Positions 10,742 through 21,859 of a DNA stretch of 28,659 bases are shown in pieces. The first letter of the stretch is position 1, and each line of letters begins with the position of its first letter. This DNA comes from Pythium myriotylum (Eukaryota > Oomycota > Peronosporomycetes > Pythiales > Pythiaceae), in NCBI GenBank assembly GCA_023091665.1, contig JALJCQ010000055.1:1-28659 (forward strand). Reading direction: 5' to 3'. Both the position numbers and the translations under genes were made by a program. The notes below the pieces were generated by a model. That model was given only the letters and a program-made list of their open reading frames with translations. It ran no database searches and was not told the DNA's origin.

Positions 10742-10853
10742 ACTTCGCAATTTGCTCGCTACCCCTCAAGTGACCAAGTCCAGAAGTGTCCAGTCCAAGC
10801 ACCCAGCCCAGCTGCCAGCCCATCACCCCCGACCCTCTCCACACCCAGTCGCC

Positions 10854-11030
10854 ATGACCAAGGGTGCTGCGAGAGCCAAGACCAAGCGCAAGAAGCTTGG
10901 CATCGGGACGCTGCCGCCACCGCGCCGACCAGTCGGCATCCCATGCGTGCTTCCTTCGGCTTCATCGGGAGAGCCGACATTCACCACATGGAGAGCGCGC
11001 GCCAGAGCTCGGCCACCCGGTCGACTCTAA
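10854..11030 (+). CDS. Possible captured gene start, 58-aa Lys/Arg-rich frame (doubtful)
   Basis: An ATG at 10854 in a favourable context (GCCATGACC) opens a 58-codon frame ending with TAA at 11028-11030. The protein begins MTKGAARAKTKRKK, a basic stretch resembling a nuclear or nucleolar localisation signal. It then becomes Pro/Arg-rich and ends RARARPPGRL. About 80 bp before the ATG is C-rich, as in many fungal leaders. I do not recognise the protein. It may be the first exon of a gene whose remainder was not captured, or a chance frame in GC-rich DNA. The frame also stays open upstream to 10752 from a TTG, which I did not use. Confidence 0.17.
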   Translation: MTKGAARAKTKRKKLGIGTLPPPRRPVGIPCVLPSASSGEPTFTTWRARARARPPGRL

Positions 11031-11120
11031 TATCAACCCACCGCTGATCAACCCACGCCGTGACCAACACTCACGGCACCCAGCCACCAACCTTCACTCA
11101 CGAGACCGTTGGGTAACCAA

Positions 11121-11306
11121 CACTCACCGACACCAACCTCAACCCAACCAGCACTCACCGACACCAACCTCAACCCAACCAGCACTCACCGACACCAACC
11201 TCAACCCAACCAGCATTCAAGCAACCCAGCATCAACCCAACCGGCATTCAGCCAACCCAGCTTCAACCCAACCAACACTCAAGCAACCCAGCATCAACAT
11301 ACCAGC
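11121..11306. repeat. 31-bp minisatellite inside the insertion, six copies
   Basis: Copies start at 11121, 11152, 11183, 11214, 11245 and 11276. The first three are identical (core CACTCACCGACACC). The last three diverge, with shared CAACCCAGC and TCAACCCAACC segments. It is A/C-rich on the plus strand and lacks stop codons in two frames, so long Pro/Thr/Gln/Asn-rich frames run through it without being evidence of a gene. Looser repeats of similar composition precede it from about 11040. Confidence 0.85.
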
Positions 11307-11533
11307 AAACCAGCAAATGAAGGTCAAGTTAACCCAGTACCCAGCTTCAACGACAACAGAACAACCACCTCAACAACCCAACGAACCATGACGCAAGGAT
11401 TCATCCTCTCAGCACAAACCGACCAGCCAACCACGAGACTCAACCGAACCTTAGCAACATAGAACCCGCACGGGATTAGCGAGCAGTTAGAAGTCAGTCG
11501 TAAATGCTAGTGCAGCAATACAGACGCCTTGAA
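11307..11533. other. Right part of the insertion, nothing recognised
   Basis: Mixed sequence after the minisatellite. On the minus strand, GGTTCGGTTGAGTC around 11440-11455 loosely resembles a Pol III B box, but no tRNA-like fold accompanies it. A small inverted repeat (TGCT...AGCA, 11505-11517) is present. Confidence 0.4.
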
Positions 11534-11549
11534 ACTGAGCTATAGGGGC
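11534..11549 (-). pseudogene. 5' fragment of tRNA-Thr(AGU) at the right edge of the insertion
   Basis: These 16 bases equal tRNA nucleotides 1-16 (acceptor 5' strand and start of the D arm). The gene is then cut off by insert sequence. The downstream array flank (GCGATCGC and onward) is normal. It is the second half of the 18-bp duplication and cannot form a tRNA. Confidence 0.93.
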
Positions 11550-11551
11550 AC
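11534..11551. repeat. Right 18-bp direct repeat flanking the insertion
   Basis: Exact copy of 10724-10741, offset by 810 bp. Joining the array at these two copies restores a standard 1227-bp unit. Confidence 0.88.
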
Positions 11552-11993
11552 GCGATCGCCACCCGCACCACCGGCACAACACAAACCACCCCACAACAAC
11601 TTCACCACACAACGCACACACCAGCACGAAATAGAACAAATACACACACTCACACACTACACCACAACAACTTTACCCATACCGTGCCAGCCTCGCCACG
11701 CACCAACCAACCACACTTATTTATTACGCGCTCGAAATTTATTCACACCAACAACATATCCGCACCATACACCAACCACTACCCACTTTCGCCGATCCCA
11801 ATCATCACTGCGACACTCTTGCAACACACTTGGATCACCCAGAGAGCGCTCCGCCTCAACGCATTGAGACCAGGTCGTGAACCACGATCACAACTTGCAT
11901 GCCAAGTCCAGTCCACACCAACCAAGCCCACCCAAGCCCACCCAAGCCCACCCAGTCGCTGAGTCCTTCCGCTAACACCGACGCCCGACGCCG

Positions 11994-13230
11994 GTGTCAG
12001 CGTCCACTCCACCCCATGCCACAGCTACTGTCACCACGTTGAGCCATGCCCACACGACCTCCAGTGTGCACACACGTGGTAACTTGGGATGGGATGGATC
12101 GAAGACACCCCTCGCAAAACCAAGACGTTCTCTTGACTTGACTGGAGACTCCCACCTCTACCCCACCCTCCACCGCGTGATGCTGCTTGCTAGCTTGTAC
12201 CTTGGCCCGTTGACTTGTCATTGGTTGGGAGCAGCGTGGTTATAGCTATGGGTGAGGTTTGGTACGCTTTCAAGCACTAGGCAAGATACGAGATGCGAGA
12301 TAGGCACAAAGGACTCGTATGCAAGACCGCAGTGCCGATGGGATTGCCCCGCGCTGTCCCGATCCCGATCTTTATCCCCGGCCCCCTCGTGAGATCTCCG
12401 TGACAAGAAGAGCGGTTCTGCTCGTCCCGTGACGGAAGACGACGAGGAGAGACCCCAAGGCAAGTGGCCTGGTGACATGGGGTTCGTTGTCAAATGAGTA
12501 AGACGTTTGGTGTTGTGTTTCGTTGTTTATGAGTTGGTGATGGGGAGTTGGGCAGTTGGGACGCAGTAGATGGTCGAGGGCGTCGTGTGGCTCACGTGTG
12601 TAGTGGTGTGGGCGGCATTGGAGGCGCGTCGTGTTGAGAAGAGCGTGCAATGTGCGTAGTGGTGATAAAGCCGGGACGCAGGAGGTTTGCGTGGCAAAGG
12701 GAGATGCCCCCAAGCAGGATCGAACTACCGACCTTCCGCTTACTAAGCGGGTGCTCTACCACTGAGCTATAGGGGCACGCGATCGCCACCCGCACCACCG
12801 GCACAACACAAACCACCCCACAACAACTTCACCACACAACGCACACACCAGCACGAAATAGAACAAATACACACACTCACACACTACACCACAACAACTT
12901 TACCCATACCGTGCCAGCCTCGCCACGCACCAACCAACCACACTTATTTATTACGCGCTCGAAATTTATTCACACCAACAACATATCCGCACCATACACC
13001 AACCACTACCCACTTTCGCCGATCCCAATCATCACTGCGACACTCTTGCAACACACTTGGATCACCCAGAGAGCGCTCCGCCTCAACGCATTGAGACCAG
13101 GTCGTGAACCACGATCACAACTTGCATGCCAAGTCCAGTCCACACCAACCAAGCCCACCCAAGCCCACCCAAGCCCACCCAAGCCCACCCAGTCGCTGAG
13201 TCCTTCCGCTAACACCGACGCCCGACGCCG
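11994..13230. repeat. Array unit 10 (1237 bp)
   Basis: Decamer tract 13151-13190 with four copies; T at 13092. Confidence 0.95.
12705..12776 (-). tRNA. tRNA-Thr(AGU), copy 10
   Basis: Same sequence as copy 1; anticodon at 12742-12744. First copy to the right of the insertion. Confidence 0.96.
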
Positions 13231-14467
13231 GTGTCAGCGTCCACTCCACCCCATGCCACAGCTACTGTCACCACGTTGAGCCATGCCCACACGACCTCCA
13301 GTGTGCACACACGTGGTAACTTGGGATGGGATGGATCGAAGACACCCCTCGCAAAACCAAGACGTTCTCTTGACTTGACTGGAGACTCCCACCTCTACCC
13401 CACCCTCCACCGCGTGATGCTGCTTGCTAGCTTGTACCTTGGCCCGTTGACTTGTCATTGGTTGGGAGCAGCGTGGTTATAGCTATGGGTGAGGTTTGGT
13501 ACGCTTTCAAGCACTAGGCAAGATACGAGATGCGAGATAGGCACAAAGGACTCGTATGCAAGACCGCAGTGCCGATGGGATTGCCCCGCGCTGTCCCGAT
13601 CCCGATCTTTATCCCCGGCCCCCTCGTGAGATCTCCGTGACAAGAAGAGCGGTTCTGCTCGTCCCGTGACGGAAGACGACGAGGAGAGACCCCAAGGCAA
13701 GTGGCCTGGTGACATGGGGTTCGTTGTCAAATGAGTAAGACGTTTGGTGTTGTGTTTCGTTGTTTATGAGTTGGTGATGGGGAGTTGGGCAGTTGGGACG
13801 CAGTAGATGGTCGAGGGCGTCGTGTGGCTCACGTGTGTAGTGGTGTGGGCGGCATTGGAGGCGCGTCGTGTTGAGAAGAGCGTGCAATGTGCGTAGTGGT
13901 GATAAAGCCGGGACGCAGGAGGTTTGCGTGGCAAAGGGAGATGCCCCCAAGCAGGATCGAACTACCGACCTTCCGCTTACTAAGCGGGTGCTCTACCACT
14001 GAGCTATAGGGGCACGCGATCGCCACCCGCACCACCGGCACAACACAAACCACCCCACAACAACTTCACCACACAACGCACACACCAGCACGAAATAGAA
14101 CAAATACACACACTCACACACTACACCACAACAACTTTACCCATACCGTGCCAGCCTCGCCACGCACCAACCAACCACACTTATTTATTACGCGCTCGAA
14201 ATTTATTCACACCAACAACATATCCGCACCATACACCAACCACTACCCACTTTCGCCGATCCCAATCATCACTGCGACACTCTTGCAACACACTTGGATC
14301 ACCCAGAGAGCGCTCCGCCTCAACGCATTGAGACCAGGTCGTGAACCACGATCACAACTTGCATGCCAAGTCCAGTCCACACCAACCAAGCCCACCCAAG
14401 CCCACCCAAGCCCACCCAAGCCCACCCAGTCGCTGAGTCCTTCCGCTAACACCGACGCCCGACGCCG
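13231..14467. repeat. Array unit 11 (1237 bp)
   Basis: Decamer tract 14388-14427 with four copies; T at 14329. Confidence 0.95.
13942..14013 (-). tRNA. tRNA-Thr(AGU), copy 11
   Basis: Same sequence as copy 1; anticodon at 13979-13981. Confidence 0.96.
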
Positions 14468-15704
14468 GTGTCAGCGTCCACTCCACCCCATGCCACAGCT
14501 ACTGTCACCACGTTGAGCCATGCCCACACGACCTCCAGTGTGCACACACGTGGTAACTTGGGATGGGATGGATCGAAGACACCCCTCGCAAAACCAAGAC
14601 GTTCTCTTGACTTGACTGGAGACTCCCACCTCTACCCCACCCTCCACCGCGTGATGCTGCTTGCTAGCTTGTACCTTGGCCCGTTGACTTGTCATTGGTT
14701 GGGAGCAGCGTGGTTATAGCTATGGGTGAGGTTTGGTACGCTTTCAAGCACTAGGCAAGATACGAGATGCGAGATAGGCACAAAGGACTCGTATGCAAGA
14801 CCGCAGTGCCGATGGGATTGCCCCGCGCTGTCCCGATCCCGATCTTTATCCCCGGCCCCCTCGTGAGATCTCCGTGACAAGAAGAGCGGTTCTGCTCGTC
14901 CCGTGACGGAAGACGACGAGGAGAGACCCCAAGGCAAGTGGCCTGGTGACATGGGGTTCGTTGTCAAATGAGTAAGACGTTTGGTGTTGTGTTTCGTTGT
15001 TTATGAGTTGGTGATGGGGAGTTGGGCAGTTGGGACGCAGTAGATGGTCGAGGGCGTCGTGTGGCTCACGTGTGTAGTGGTGTGGGCGGCATTGGAGGCG
15101 CGTCGTGTTGAGAAGAGCGTGCAATGTGCGTAGTGGTGATAAAGCCGGGACGCAGGAGGTTTGCGTGGCAAAGGGAGATGCCCCCAAGCAGGATCGAACT
15201 ACCGACCTTCCGCTTACTAAGCGGGTGCTCTACCACTGAGCTATAGGGGCACGCGATCGCCACCCGCACCACCGGCACAACACAAACCACCCCACAACAA
15301 CTTCACCACACAACGCACACACCAGCACGAAATAGAACAAATACACACACTCACACACTACACCACAACAACTTTACCCATACCGTGCCAGCCTCGCCAC
15401 GCACCAACCAACCACACTTATTTATTACGCGCTCGAAATTTATTCACACCAACAACATATCCGCACCATACACCAACCACTACCCACTTTCGCCGATCCC
15501 AATCATCACTGCGACACTCTTGCAACACACTTGGATCACCCAGAGAGCGCTCCGCCTCAACGCATTGAGACCAGGTCGTGAACCACGATCACAACTTGCA
15601 TGCCAAGTCCAGTCCACACCAACCAAGCCCACCCAAGCCCACCCAAGCCCACCCAAGCCCACCCAGTCGCTGAGTCCTTCCGCTAACACCGACGCCCGAC
15701 GCCG
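14468..15704. repeat. Array unit 12 (1237 bp)
   Basis: Decamer tract 15625-15664 with four copies; T at 15566. Confidence 0.95.
15179..15250 (-). tRNA. tRNA-Thr(AGU), copy 12
   Basis: Same sequence as copy 1; anticodon at 15216-15218. Confidence 0.96.
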
Positions 15705-16941
15705 GTGTCAGCGTCCACTCCACCCCATGCCACAGCTACTGTCACCACGTTGAGCCATGCCCACACGACCTCCAGTGTGCACACACGTGGTAACTTGGGA
15801 TGGGATGGATCGAAGACACCCCTCGCAAAACCAAGACGTTCTCTTGACTTGACTGGAGACTCCCACCTCTACCCCACCCTCCACCGCGTGATGCTGCTTG
15901 CTAGCTTGTACCTTGGCCCGTTGACTTGTCATTGGTTGGGAGCAGCGTGGTTATAGCTATGGGTGAGGTTTGGTACGCTTTCAAGCACTAGGCAAGATAC
16001 GAGATGCGAGATAGGCACAAAGGACTCGTATGCAAGACCGCAGTGCCGATGGGATTGCCCCGCGCTGTCCCGATCCCGATCTTTATCCCCGGCCCCCTCG
16101 TGAGATCTCCGTGACAAGAAGAGCGGTTCTGCTCGTCCCGTGACGGAAGACGACGAGGAGAGACCCCAAGGCAAGTGGCCTGGTGACATGGGGTTCGTTG
16201 TCAAATGAGTAAGACGTTTGGTGTTGTGTTTCGTTGTTTATGAGTTGGTGATGGGGAGTTGGGCAGTTGGGACGCAGTAGATGGTCGAGGGCGTCGTGTG
16301 GCTCACGTGTGTAGTGGTGTGGGCGGCATTGGAGGCGCGTCGTGTTGAGAAGAGCGTGCAATGTGCGTAGTGGTGATAAAGCCGGGACGCAGGAGGTTTG
16401 CGTGGCAAAGGGAGATGCCCCCAAGCAGGATCGAACTACCGACCTTCCGCTTACTAAGCGGGTGCTCTACCACTGAGCTATAGGGGCACGCGATCGCCAC
16501 CCGCACCACCGGCACAACACAAACCACCCCACAACAACTTCACCACACAACGCACACACCAGCACGAAATAGAACAAATACACACACTCACACACTACAC
16601 CACAACAACTTTACCCATACCGTGCCAGCCTCGCCACGCACCAACCAACCACACTTATTTATTACGCGCTCGAAATTTATTCACACCAACAACATATCCG
16701 CACCATACACCAACCACTACCCACTTTCGCCGATCCCAATCATCACTGCGACACTCTTGCAACACACTTGGATCACCCAGAGAGCGCTCCGCCTCAACGC
16801 ATTGAGACCAGGTCGTGAACCACGATCACAACTTGCATGCCAAGTCCAGTCCACACCAACCAAGCCCACCCAAGCCCACCCAAGCCCACCCAAGCCCACC
16901 CAGTCGCTGAGTCCTTCCGCTAACACCGACGCCCGACGCCG
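15705..16941. repeat. Array unit 13 (1237 bp)
   Basis: Decamer tract 16862-16901 with four copies; T at 16803. Last of five consecutive T units (9-13). Confidence 0.95.
16416..16487 (-). tRNA. tRNA-Thr(AGU), copy 13
   Basis: Same sequence as copy 1; anticodon at 16453-16455. Confidence 0.96.
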
Positions 16942-18168
16942 GTGTCAGCGTCCACTCCACCCCATGCCACAGCTACTGTCACCACGTTGAGCCATGCCCA
17001 CACGACCTCCAGTGTGCACACACGTGGTAACTTGGGATGGGATGGATCGAAGACACCCCTCGCAAAACCAAGACGTTCTCTTGACTTGACTGGAGACTCC
17101 CACCTCTACCCCACCCTCCACCGCGTGATGCTGCTTGCTAGCTTGTACCTTGGCCCGTTGACTTGTCATTGGTTGGGAGCAGCGTGGTTATAGCTATGGG
17201 TGAGGTTTGGTACGCTTTCAAGCACTAGGCAAGATACGAGATGCGAGATAGGCACAAAGGACTCGTATGCAAGACCGCAGTGCCGATGGGATTGCCCCGC
17301 GCTGTCCCGATCCCGATCTTTATCCCCGGCCCCCTCGTGAGATCTCCGTGACAAGAAGAGCGGTTCTGCTCGTCCCGTGACGGAAGACGACGAGGAGAGA
17401 CCCCAAGGCAAGTGGCCTGGTGACATGGGGTTCGTTGTCAAATGAGTAAGACGTTTGGTGTTGTGTTTCGTTGTTTATGAGTTGGTGATGGGGAGTTGGG
17501 CAGTTGGGACGCAGTAGATGGTCGAGGGCGTCGTGTGGCTCACGTGTGTAGTGGTGTGGGCGGCATTGGAGGCGCGTCGTGTTGAGAAGAGCGTGCAATG
17601 TGCGTAGTGGTGATAAAGCCGGGACGCAGGAGGTTTGCGTGGCAAAGGGAGATGCCCCCAAGCAGGATCGAACTACCGACCTTCCGCTTACTAAGCGGGT
17701 GCTCTACCACTGAGCTATAGGGGCACGCGATCGCCACCCGCACCACCGGCACAACACAAACCACCCCACAACAACTTCACCACACAACGCACACACCAGC
17801 ACGAAATAGAACAAATACACACACTCACACACTACACCACAACAACTTTACCCATACCGTGCCAGCCTCGCCACGCACCAACCAACCACACTTATTTATT
17901 ACGCGCTCGAAATTTATTCACACCAACAACATATCCGCACCATACACCAACCACTACCCACTTTCGCCGATCCCAATCATCACTGCGACACTCTTGCAAC
18001 ACACTTGGATCACCCAGAGAGCGCTCCGCCTCAACGCATCGAGACCAGGTCGTGAACCACGATCACAACTTGCATGCCAAGTCCAGTCCACACCAACCAA
18101 GCCCACCCAAGCCCACCCAAGCCCACCCAGTCGCTGAGTCCTTCCGCTAACACCGACGCCCGACGCCG
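16942..18168. repeat. Array unit 14 (1227 bp)
   Basis: Decamer tract 18099-18128 with three copies; the variable site 18040 is back to C. Confidence 0.95.
17653..17724 (-). tRNA. tRNA-Thr(AGU), copy 14
   Basis: Same sequence as copy 1; anticodon at 17690-17692. Three-decamer 5' flank. Confidence 0.96.
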
Positions 18169-19395
18169 GTGTCAGCGTCCACTCCACCCCATGCCACAGC
18201 TACTGTCACCACGTTGAGCCATGCCCACACGACCTCCAGTGTGCACACACGTGGTAACTTGGGATGGGATGGATCGAAGACACCCCTCGCAAAACCAAGA
18301 CGTTCTCTTGACTTGACTGGAGACTCCCACCTCTACCCCACCCTCCACCGCGTGATGCTGCTTGCTAGCTTGTACCTTGGCCCGTTGACTTGTCATTGGT
18401 TGGGAGCAGCGTGGTTATAGCTATGGGTGAGGTTTGGTACGCTTTCAAGCACTAGGCAAGATACGAGATGCGAGATAGGCACAAAGGACTCGTATGCAAG
18501 ACCGCAGTGCCGATGGGATTGCCCCGCGCTGTCCCGATCCCGATCTTTATCCCCGGCCCCCTCGTGAGATCTCCGTGACAAGAAGAGCGGTTCTGCTCGT
18601 CCCGTGACGGAAGACGACGAGGAGAGACCCCAAGGCAAGTGGCCTGGTGACATGGGGTTCGTTGTCAAATGAGTAAGACGTTTGGTGTTGTGTTTCGTTG
18701 TTTATGAGTTGGTGATGGGGAGTTGGGCAGTTGGGACGCAGTAGATGGTCGAGGGCGTCGTGTGGCTCACGTGTGTAGTGGTGTGGGCGGCATTGGAGGC
18801 GCGTCGTGTTGAGAAGAGCGTGCAATGTGCGTAGTGGTGATAAAGCCGGGACGCAGGAGGTTTGCGTGGCAAAGGGAGATGCCCCCAAGCAGGATCGAAC
18901 TACCGACCTTCCGCTTACTAAGCGGGTGCTCTACCACTGAGCTATAGGGGCACGCGATCGCCACCCGCACCACCGGCACAACACAAACCACCCCACAACA
19001 ACTTCACCACACAACGCACACACCAGCACGAAATAGAACAAATACACACACTCACACACTACACCACAACAACTTTACCCATACCGTGCCAGCCTCGCCA
19101 CGCACCAACCAACCACACTTATTTATTACGCGCTCGAAATTTATTCACACCAACAACATATCCGCACCATACACCAACCACTACCCACTTTCGCCGATCC
19201 CAATCATCACTGCGACACTCTTGCAACACACTTGGATCACCCAGAGAGCGCTCCGCCTCAACGCATCGAGACCAGGTCGTGAACCACGATCACAACTTGC
19301 ATGCCAAGTCCAGTCCACACCAACCAAGCCCACCCAAGCCCACCCAAGCCCACCCAGTCGCTGAGTCCTTCCGCTAACACCGACGCCCGACGCCG
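18169..19395. repeat. Array unit 15 (1227 bp)
   Basis: Decamer tract 19326-19355 with three copies; C at 19267. Confidence 0.95.
18880..18951 (-). tRNA. tRNA-Thr(AGU), copy 15
   Basis: Same sequence as copy 1; anticodon at 18917-18919. Three-decamer 5' flank. Confidence 0.96.
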
Positions 19396-20632
19396 GTGTC
19401 AGCGTCCACTCCACCCCATGCCACAGCTACTGTCACCACGTTGAGCCATGCCCACACGACCTCCAGTGTGCACACACGTGGTAACTTGGGATGGGATGGA
19501 TCGAAGACACCCCTCGCAAAACCAAGACGTTCTCTTGACTTGACTGGAGACTCCCACCTCTACCCCACCCTCCACCGCGTGATGCTGCTTGCTAGCTTGT
19601 ACCTTGGCCCGTTGACTTGTCATTGGTTGGGAGCAGCGTGGTTATAGCTATGGGTGAGGTTTGGTACGCTTTCAAGCACTAGGCAAGATACGAGATGCGA
19701 GATAGGCACAAAGGACTCGTATGCAAGACCGCAGTGCCGATGGGATTGCCCCGCGCTGTCCCGATCCCGATCTTTATCCCCGGCCCCCTCGTGAGATCTC
19801 CGTGACAAGAAGAGCGGTTCTGCTCGTCCCGTGACGGAAGACGACGAGGAGAGACCCCAAGGCAAGTGGCCTGGTGACATGGGGTTCGTTGTCAAATGAG
19901 TAAGACGTTTGGTGTTGTGTTTCGTTGTTTATGAGTTGGTGATGGGGAGTTGGGCAGTTGGGACGCAGTAGATGGTCGAGGGCGTCGTGTGGCTCACGTG
20001 TGTAGTGGTGTGGGCGGCATTGGAGGCGCGTCGTGTTGAGAAGAGCGTGCAATGTGCGTAGTGGTGATAAAGCCGGGACGCAGGAGGTTTGCGTGGCAAA
20101 GGGAGATGCCCCCAAGCAGGATCGAACTACCGACCTTCCGCTTACTAAGCGGGTGCTCTACCACTGAGCTATAGGGGCACGCGATCGCCACCCGCACCAC
20201 CGGCACAACACAAACCACCCCACAACAACTTCACCACACAACGCACACACCAGCACGAAATAGAACAAATACACACACTCACACACTACACCACAACAAC
20301 TTTACCCATACCGTGCCAGCCTCGCCACGCACCAACCAACCACACTTATTTATTACGCGCTCGAAATTTATTCACACCAACAACATATCCGCACCATACA
20401 CCAACCACTACCCACTTTCGCCGATCCCAATCATCACTGCGACACTCTTGCAACACACTTGGATCACCCAGAGAGCGCTCCGCCTCAACGCATTGAGACC
20501 AGGTCGTGAACCACGATCACAACTTGCATGCCAAGTCCAGTCCACACCAACCAAGCCCACCCAAGCCCACCCAAGCCCACCCAAGCCCACCCAGTCGCTG
20601 AGTCCTTCCGCTAACACCGACGCCCGACGCCG
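19396..20632. repeat. Array unit 16 (1237 bp)
   Basis: Decamer tract 20553-20592 with four copies; T at 20494, an isolated T unit between C units. Confidence 0.95.
20107..20178 (-). tRNA. tRNA-Thr(AGU), copy 16
   Basis: Same sequence as copy 1; anticodon at 20144-20146. Confidence 0.96.
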
Positions 20633-21859
20633 GTGTCAGCGTCCACTCCACCCCATGCCACAGCTACTGTCACCACGTTGAGCCATGCCCACACGACCTC
20701 CAGTGTGCACACACGTGGTAACTTGGGATGGGATGGATCGAAGACACCCCTCGCAAAACCAAGACGTTCTCTTGACTTGACTGGAGACTCCCACCTCTAC
20801 CCCACCCTCCACCGCGTGATGCTGCTTGCTAGCTTGTACCTTGGCCCGTTGACTTGTCATTGGTTGGGAGCAGCGTGGTTATAGCTATGGGTGAGGTTTG
20901 GTACGCTTTCAAGCACTAGGCAAGATACGAGATGCGAGATAGGCACAAAGGACTCGTATGCAAGACCGCAGTGCCGATGGGATTGCCCCGCGCTGTCCCG
21001 ATCCCGATCTTTATCCCCGGCCCCCTCGTGAGATCTCCGTGACAAGAAGAGCGGTTCTGCTCGTCCCGTGACGGAAGACGACGAGGAGAGACCCCAAGGC
21101 AAGTGGCCTGGTGACATGGGGTTCGTTGTCAAATGAGTAAGACGTTTGGTGTTGTGTTTCGTTGTTTATGAGTTGGTGATGGGGAGTTGGGCAGTTGGGA
21201 CGCAGTAGATGGTCGAGGGCGTCGTGTGGCTCACGTGTGTAGTGGTGTGGGCGGCATTGGAGGCGCGTCGTGTTGAGAAGAGCGTGCAATGTGCGTAGTG
21301 GTGATAAAGCCGGGACGCAGGAGGTTTGCGTGGCAAAGGGAGATGCCCCCAAGCAGGATCGAACTACCGACCTTCCGCTTACTAAGCGGGTGCTCTACCA
21401 CTGAGCTATAGGGGCACGCGATCGCCACCCGCACCACCGGCACAACACAAACCACCCCACAACAACTTCACCACACAACGCACACACCAGCACGAAATAG
21501 AACAAATACACACACTCACACACTACACCACAACAACTTTACCCATACCGTGCCAGCCTCGCCACGCACCAACCAACCACACTTATTTATTACGCGCTCG
21601 AAATTTATTCACACCAACAACATATCCGCACCATACACCAACCACTACCCACTTTCGCCGATCCCAATCATCACTGCGACACTCTTGCAACACACTTGGA
21701 TCACCCAGAGAGCGCTCCGCCTCAACGCATCGAGACCAGGTCGTGAACCACGATCACAACTTGCATGCCAAGTCCAGTCCACACCAACCAAGCCCACCCA
21801 AGCCCACCCAAGCCCACCCAGTCGCTGAGTCCTTCCGCTAACACCGACGCCCGACGCCG
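20633..21859. repeat. Array unit 17 (1227 bp)
   Basis: Decamer tract 21790-21819 with three copies; C at 21731. Confidence 0.95.
21344..21415 (-). tRNA. tRNA-Thr(AGU), copy 17
   Basis: Same sequence as copy 1; anticodon at 21381-21383. Three-decamer 5' flank. Confidence 0.96.

Larger units (their letters stand above)
10742..11533. mobile_element. 792-bp insertion of unknown origin next to a tRNA 5' end
   Basis: Single-copy sequence in this window, bounded by an 18-bp target duplication. It has no terminal inverted repeats, no TG...CA long-terminal-repeat ends, no poly(A) or simple-repeat tail and no transposase or reverse transcriptase. Left part: C-rich sequence that looks like a 5' untranslated region, followed by a short frame starting at an ATG (10854). 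Middle: a 31-bp minisatellite (11121-11306). Right part (about 11310-11533): no feature I recognise. An 18-bp duplication would fit a non-autonomous retrotransposed sequence, or a break repaired with captured DNA. Calling it a mobile element is inference. Confidence 0.4.
9957..11993. repeat. Array unit 9, interrupted by 810 bp
   Basis: The spacing to the next unit is 2037 bp. Removing 810 bp (792 bp of insert plus one 18-bp duplicate) leaves a normal 1227-bp unit. Decamer tract 11924-11953 has three copies. The variable site 11865 is T, the first T in the window and the only case of T combined with three decamers. The break falls at the 5' end of the tRNA gene, so both halves of the unit are otherwise complete. 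Confidence 0.93.

Noticed and set aside
10864..11462. Long Pro/Thr/Gln/Asn-rich frames (175 and 117 codons) in the insertion
   Set aside because: They lie in two different frames across an A/C-rich 31-bp minisatellite that lacks stop codons by composition, and have no protein-like features outside it.
10753..11485. Subterminal inverted repeat of 9 bp (TGCTCGCTA at 10753 and TAGCGAGCA at 11477) as transposon ends
   Set aside because: A 9-bp match is expected about once by chance in 800 bp, the two copies are at unequal distances from the insert ends, and no transposase-type ends are seen.
11430..11551. Minus-strand tRNA fragment plus GGTTCGGTT as a SINE-like Pol III head
   Set aside because: The A-box part belongs to the duplicated target rather than the insert, the B-box match is loose, and there is no A-rich or simple-repeat tail.
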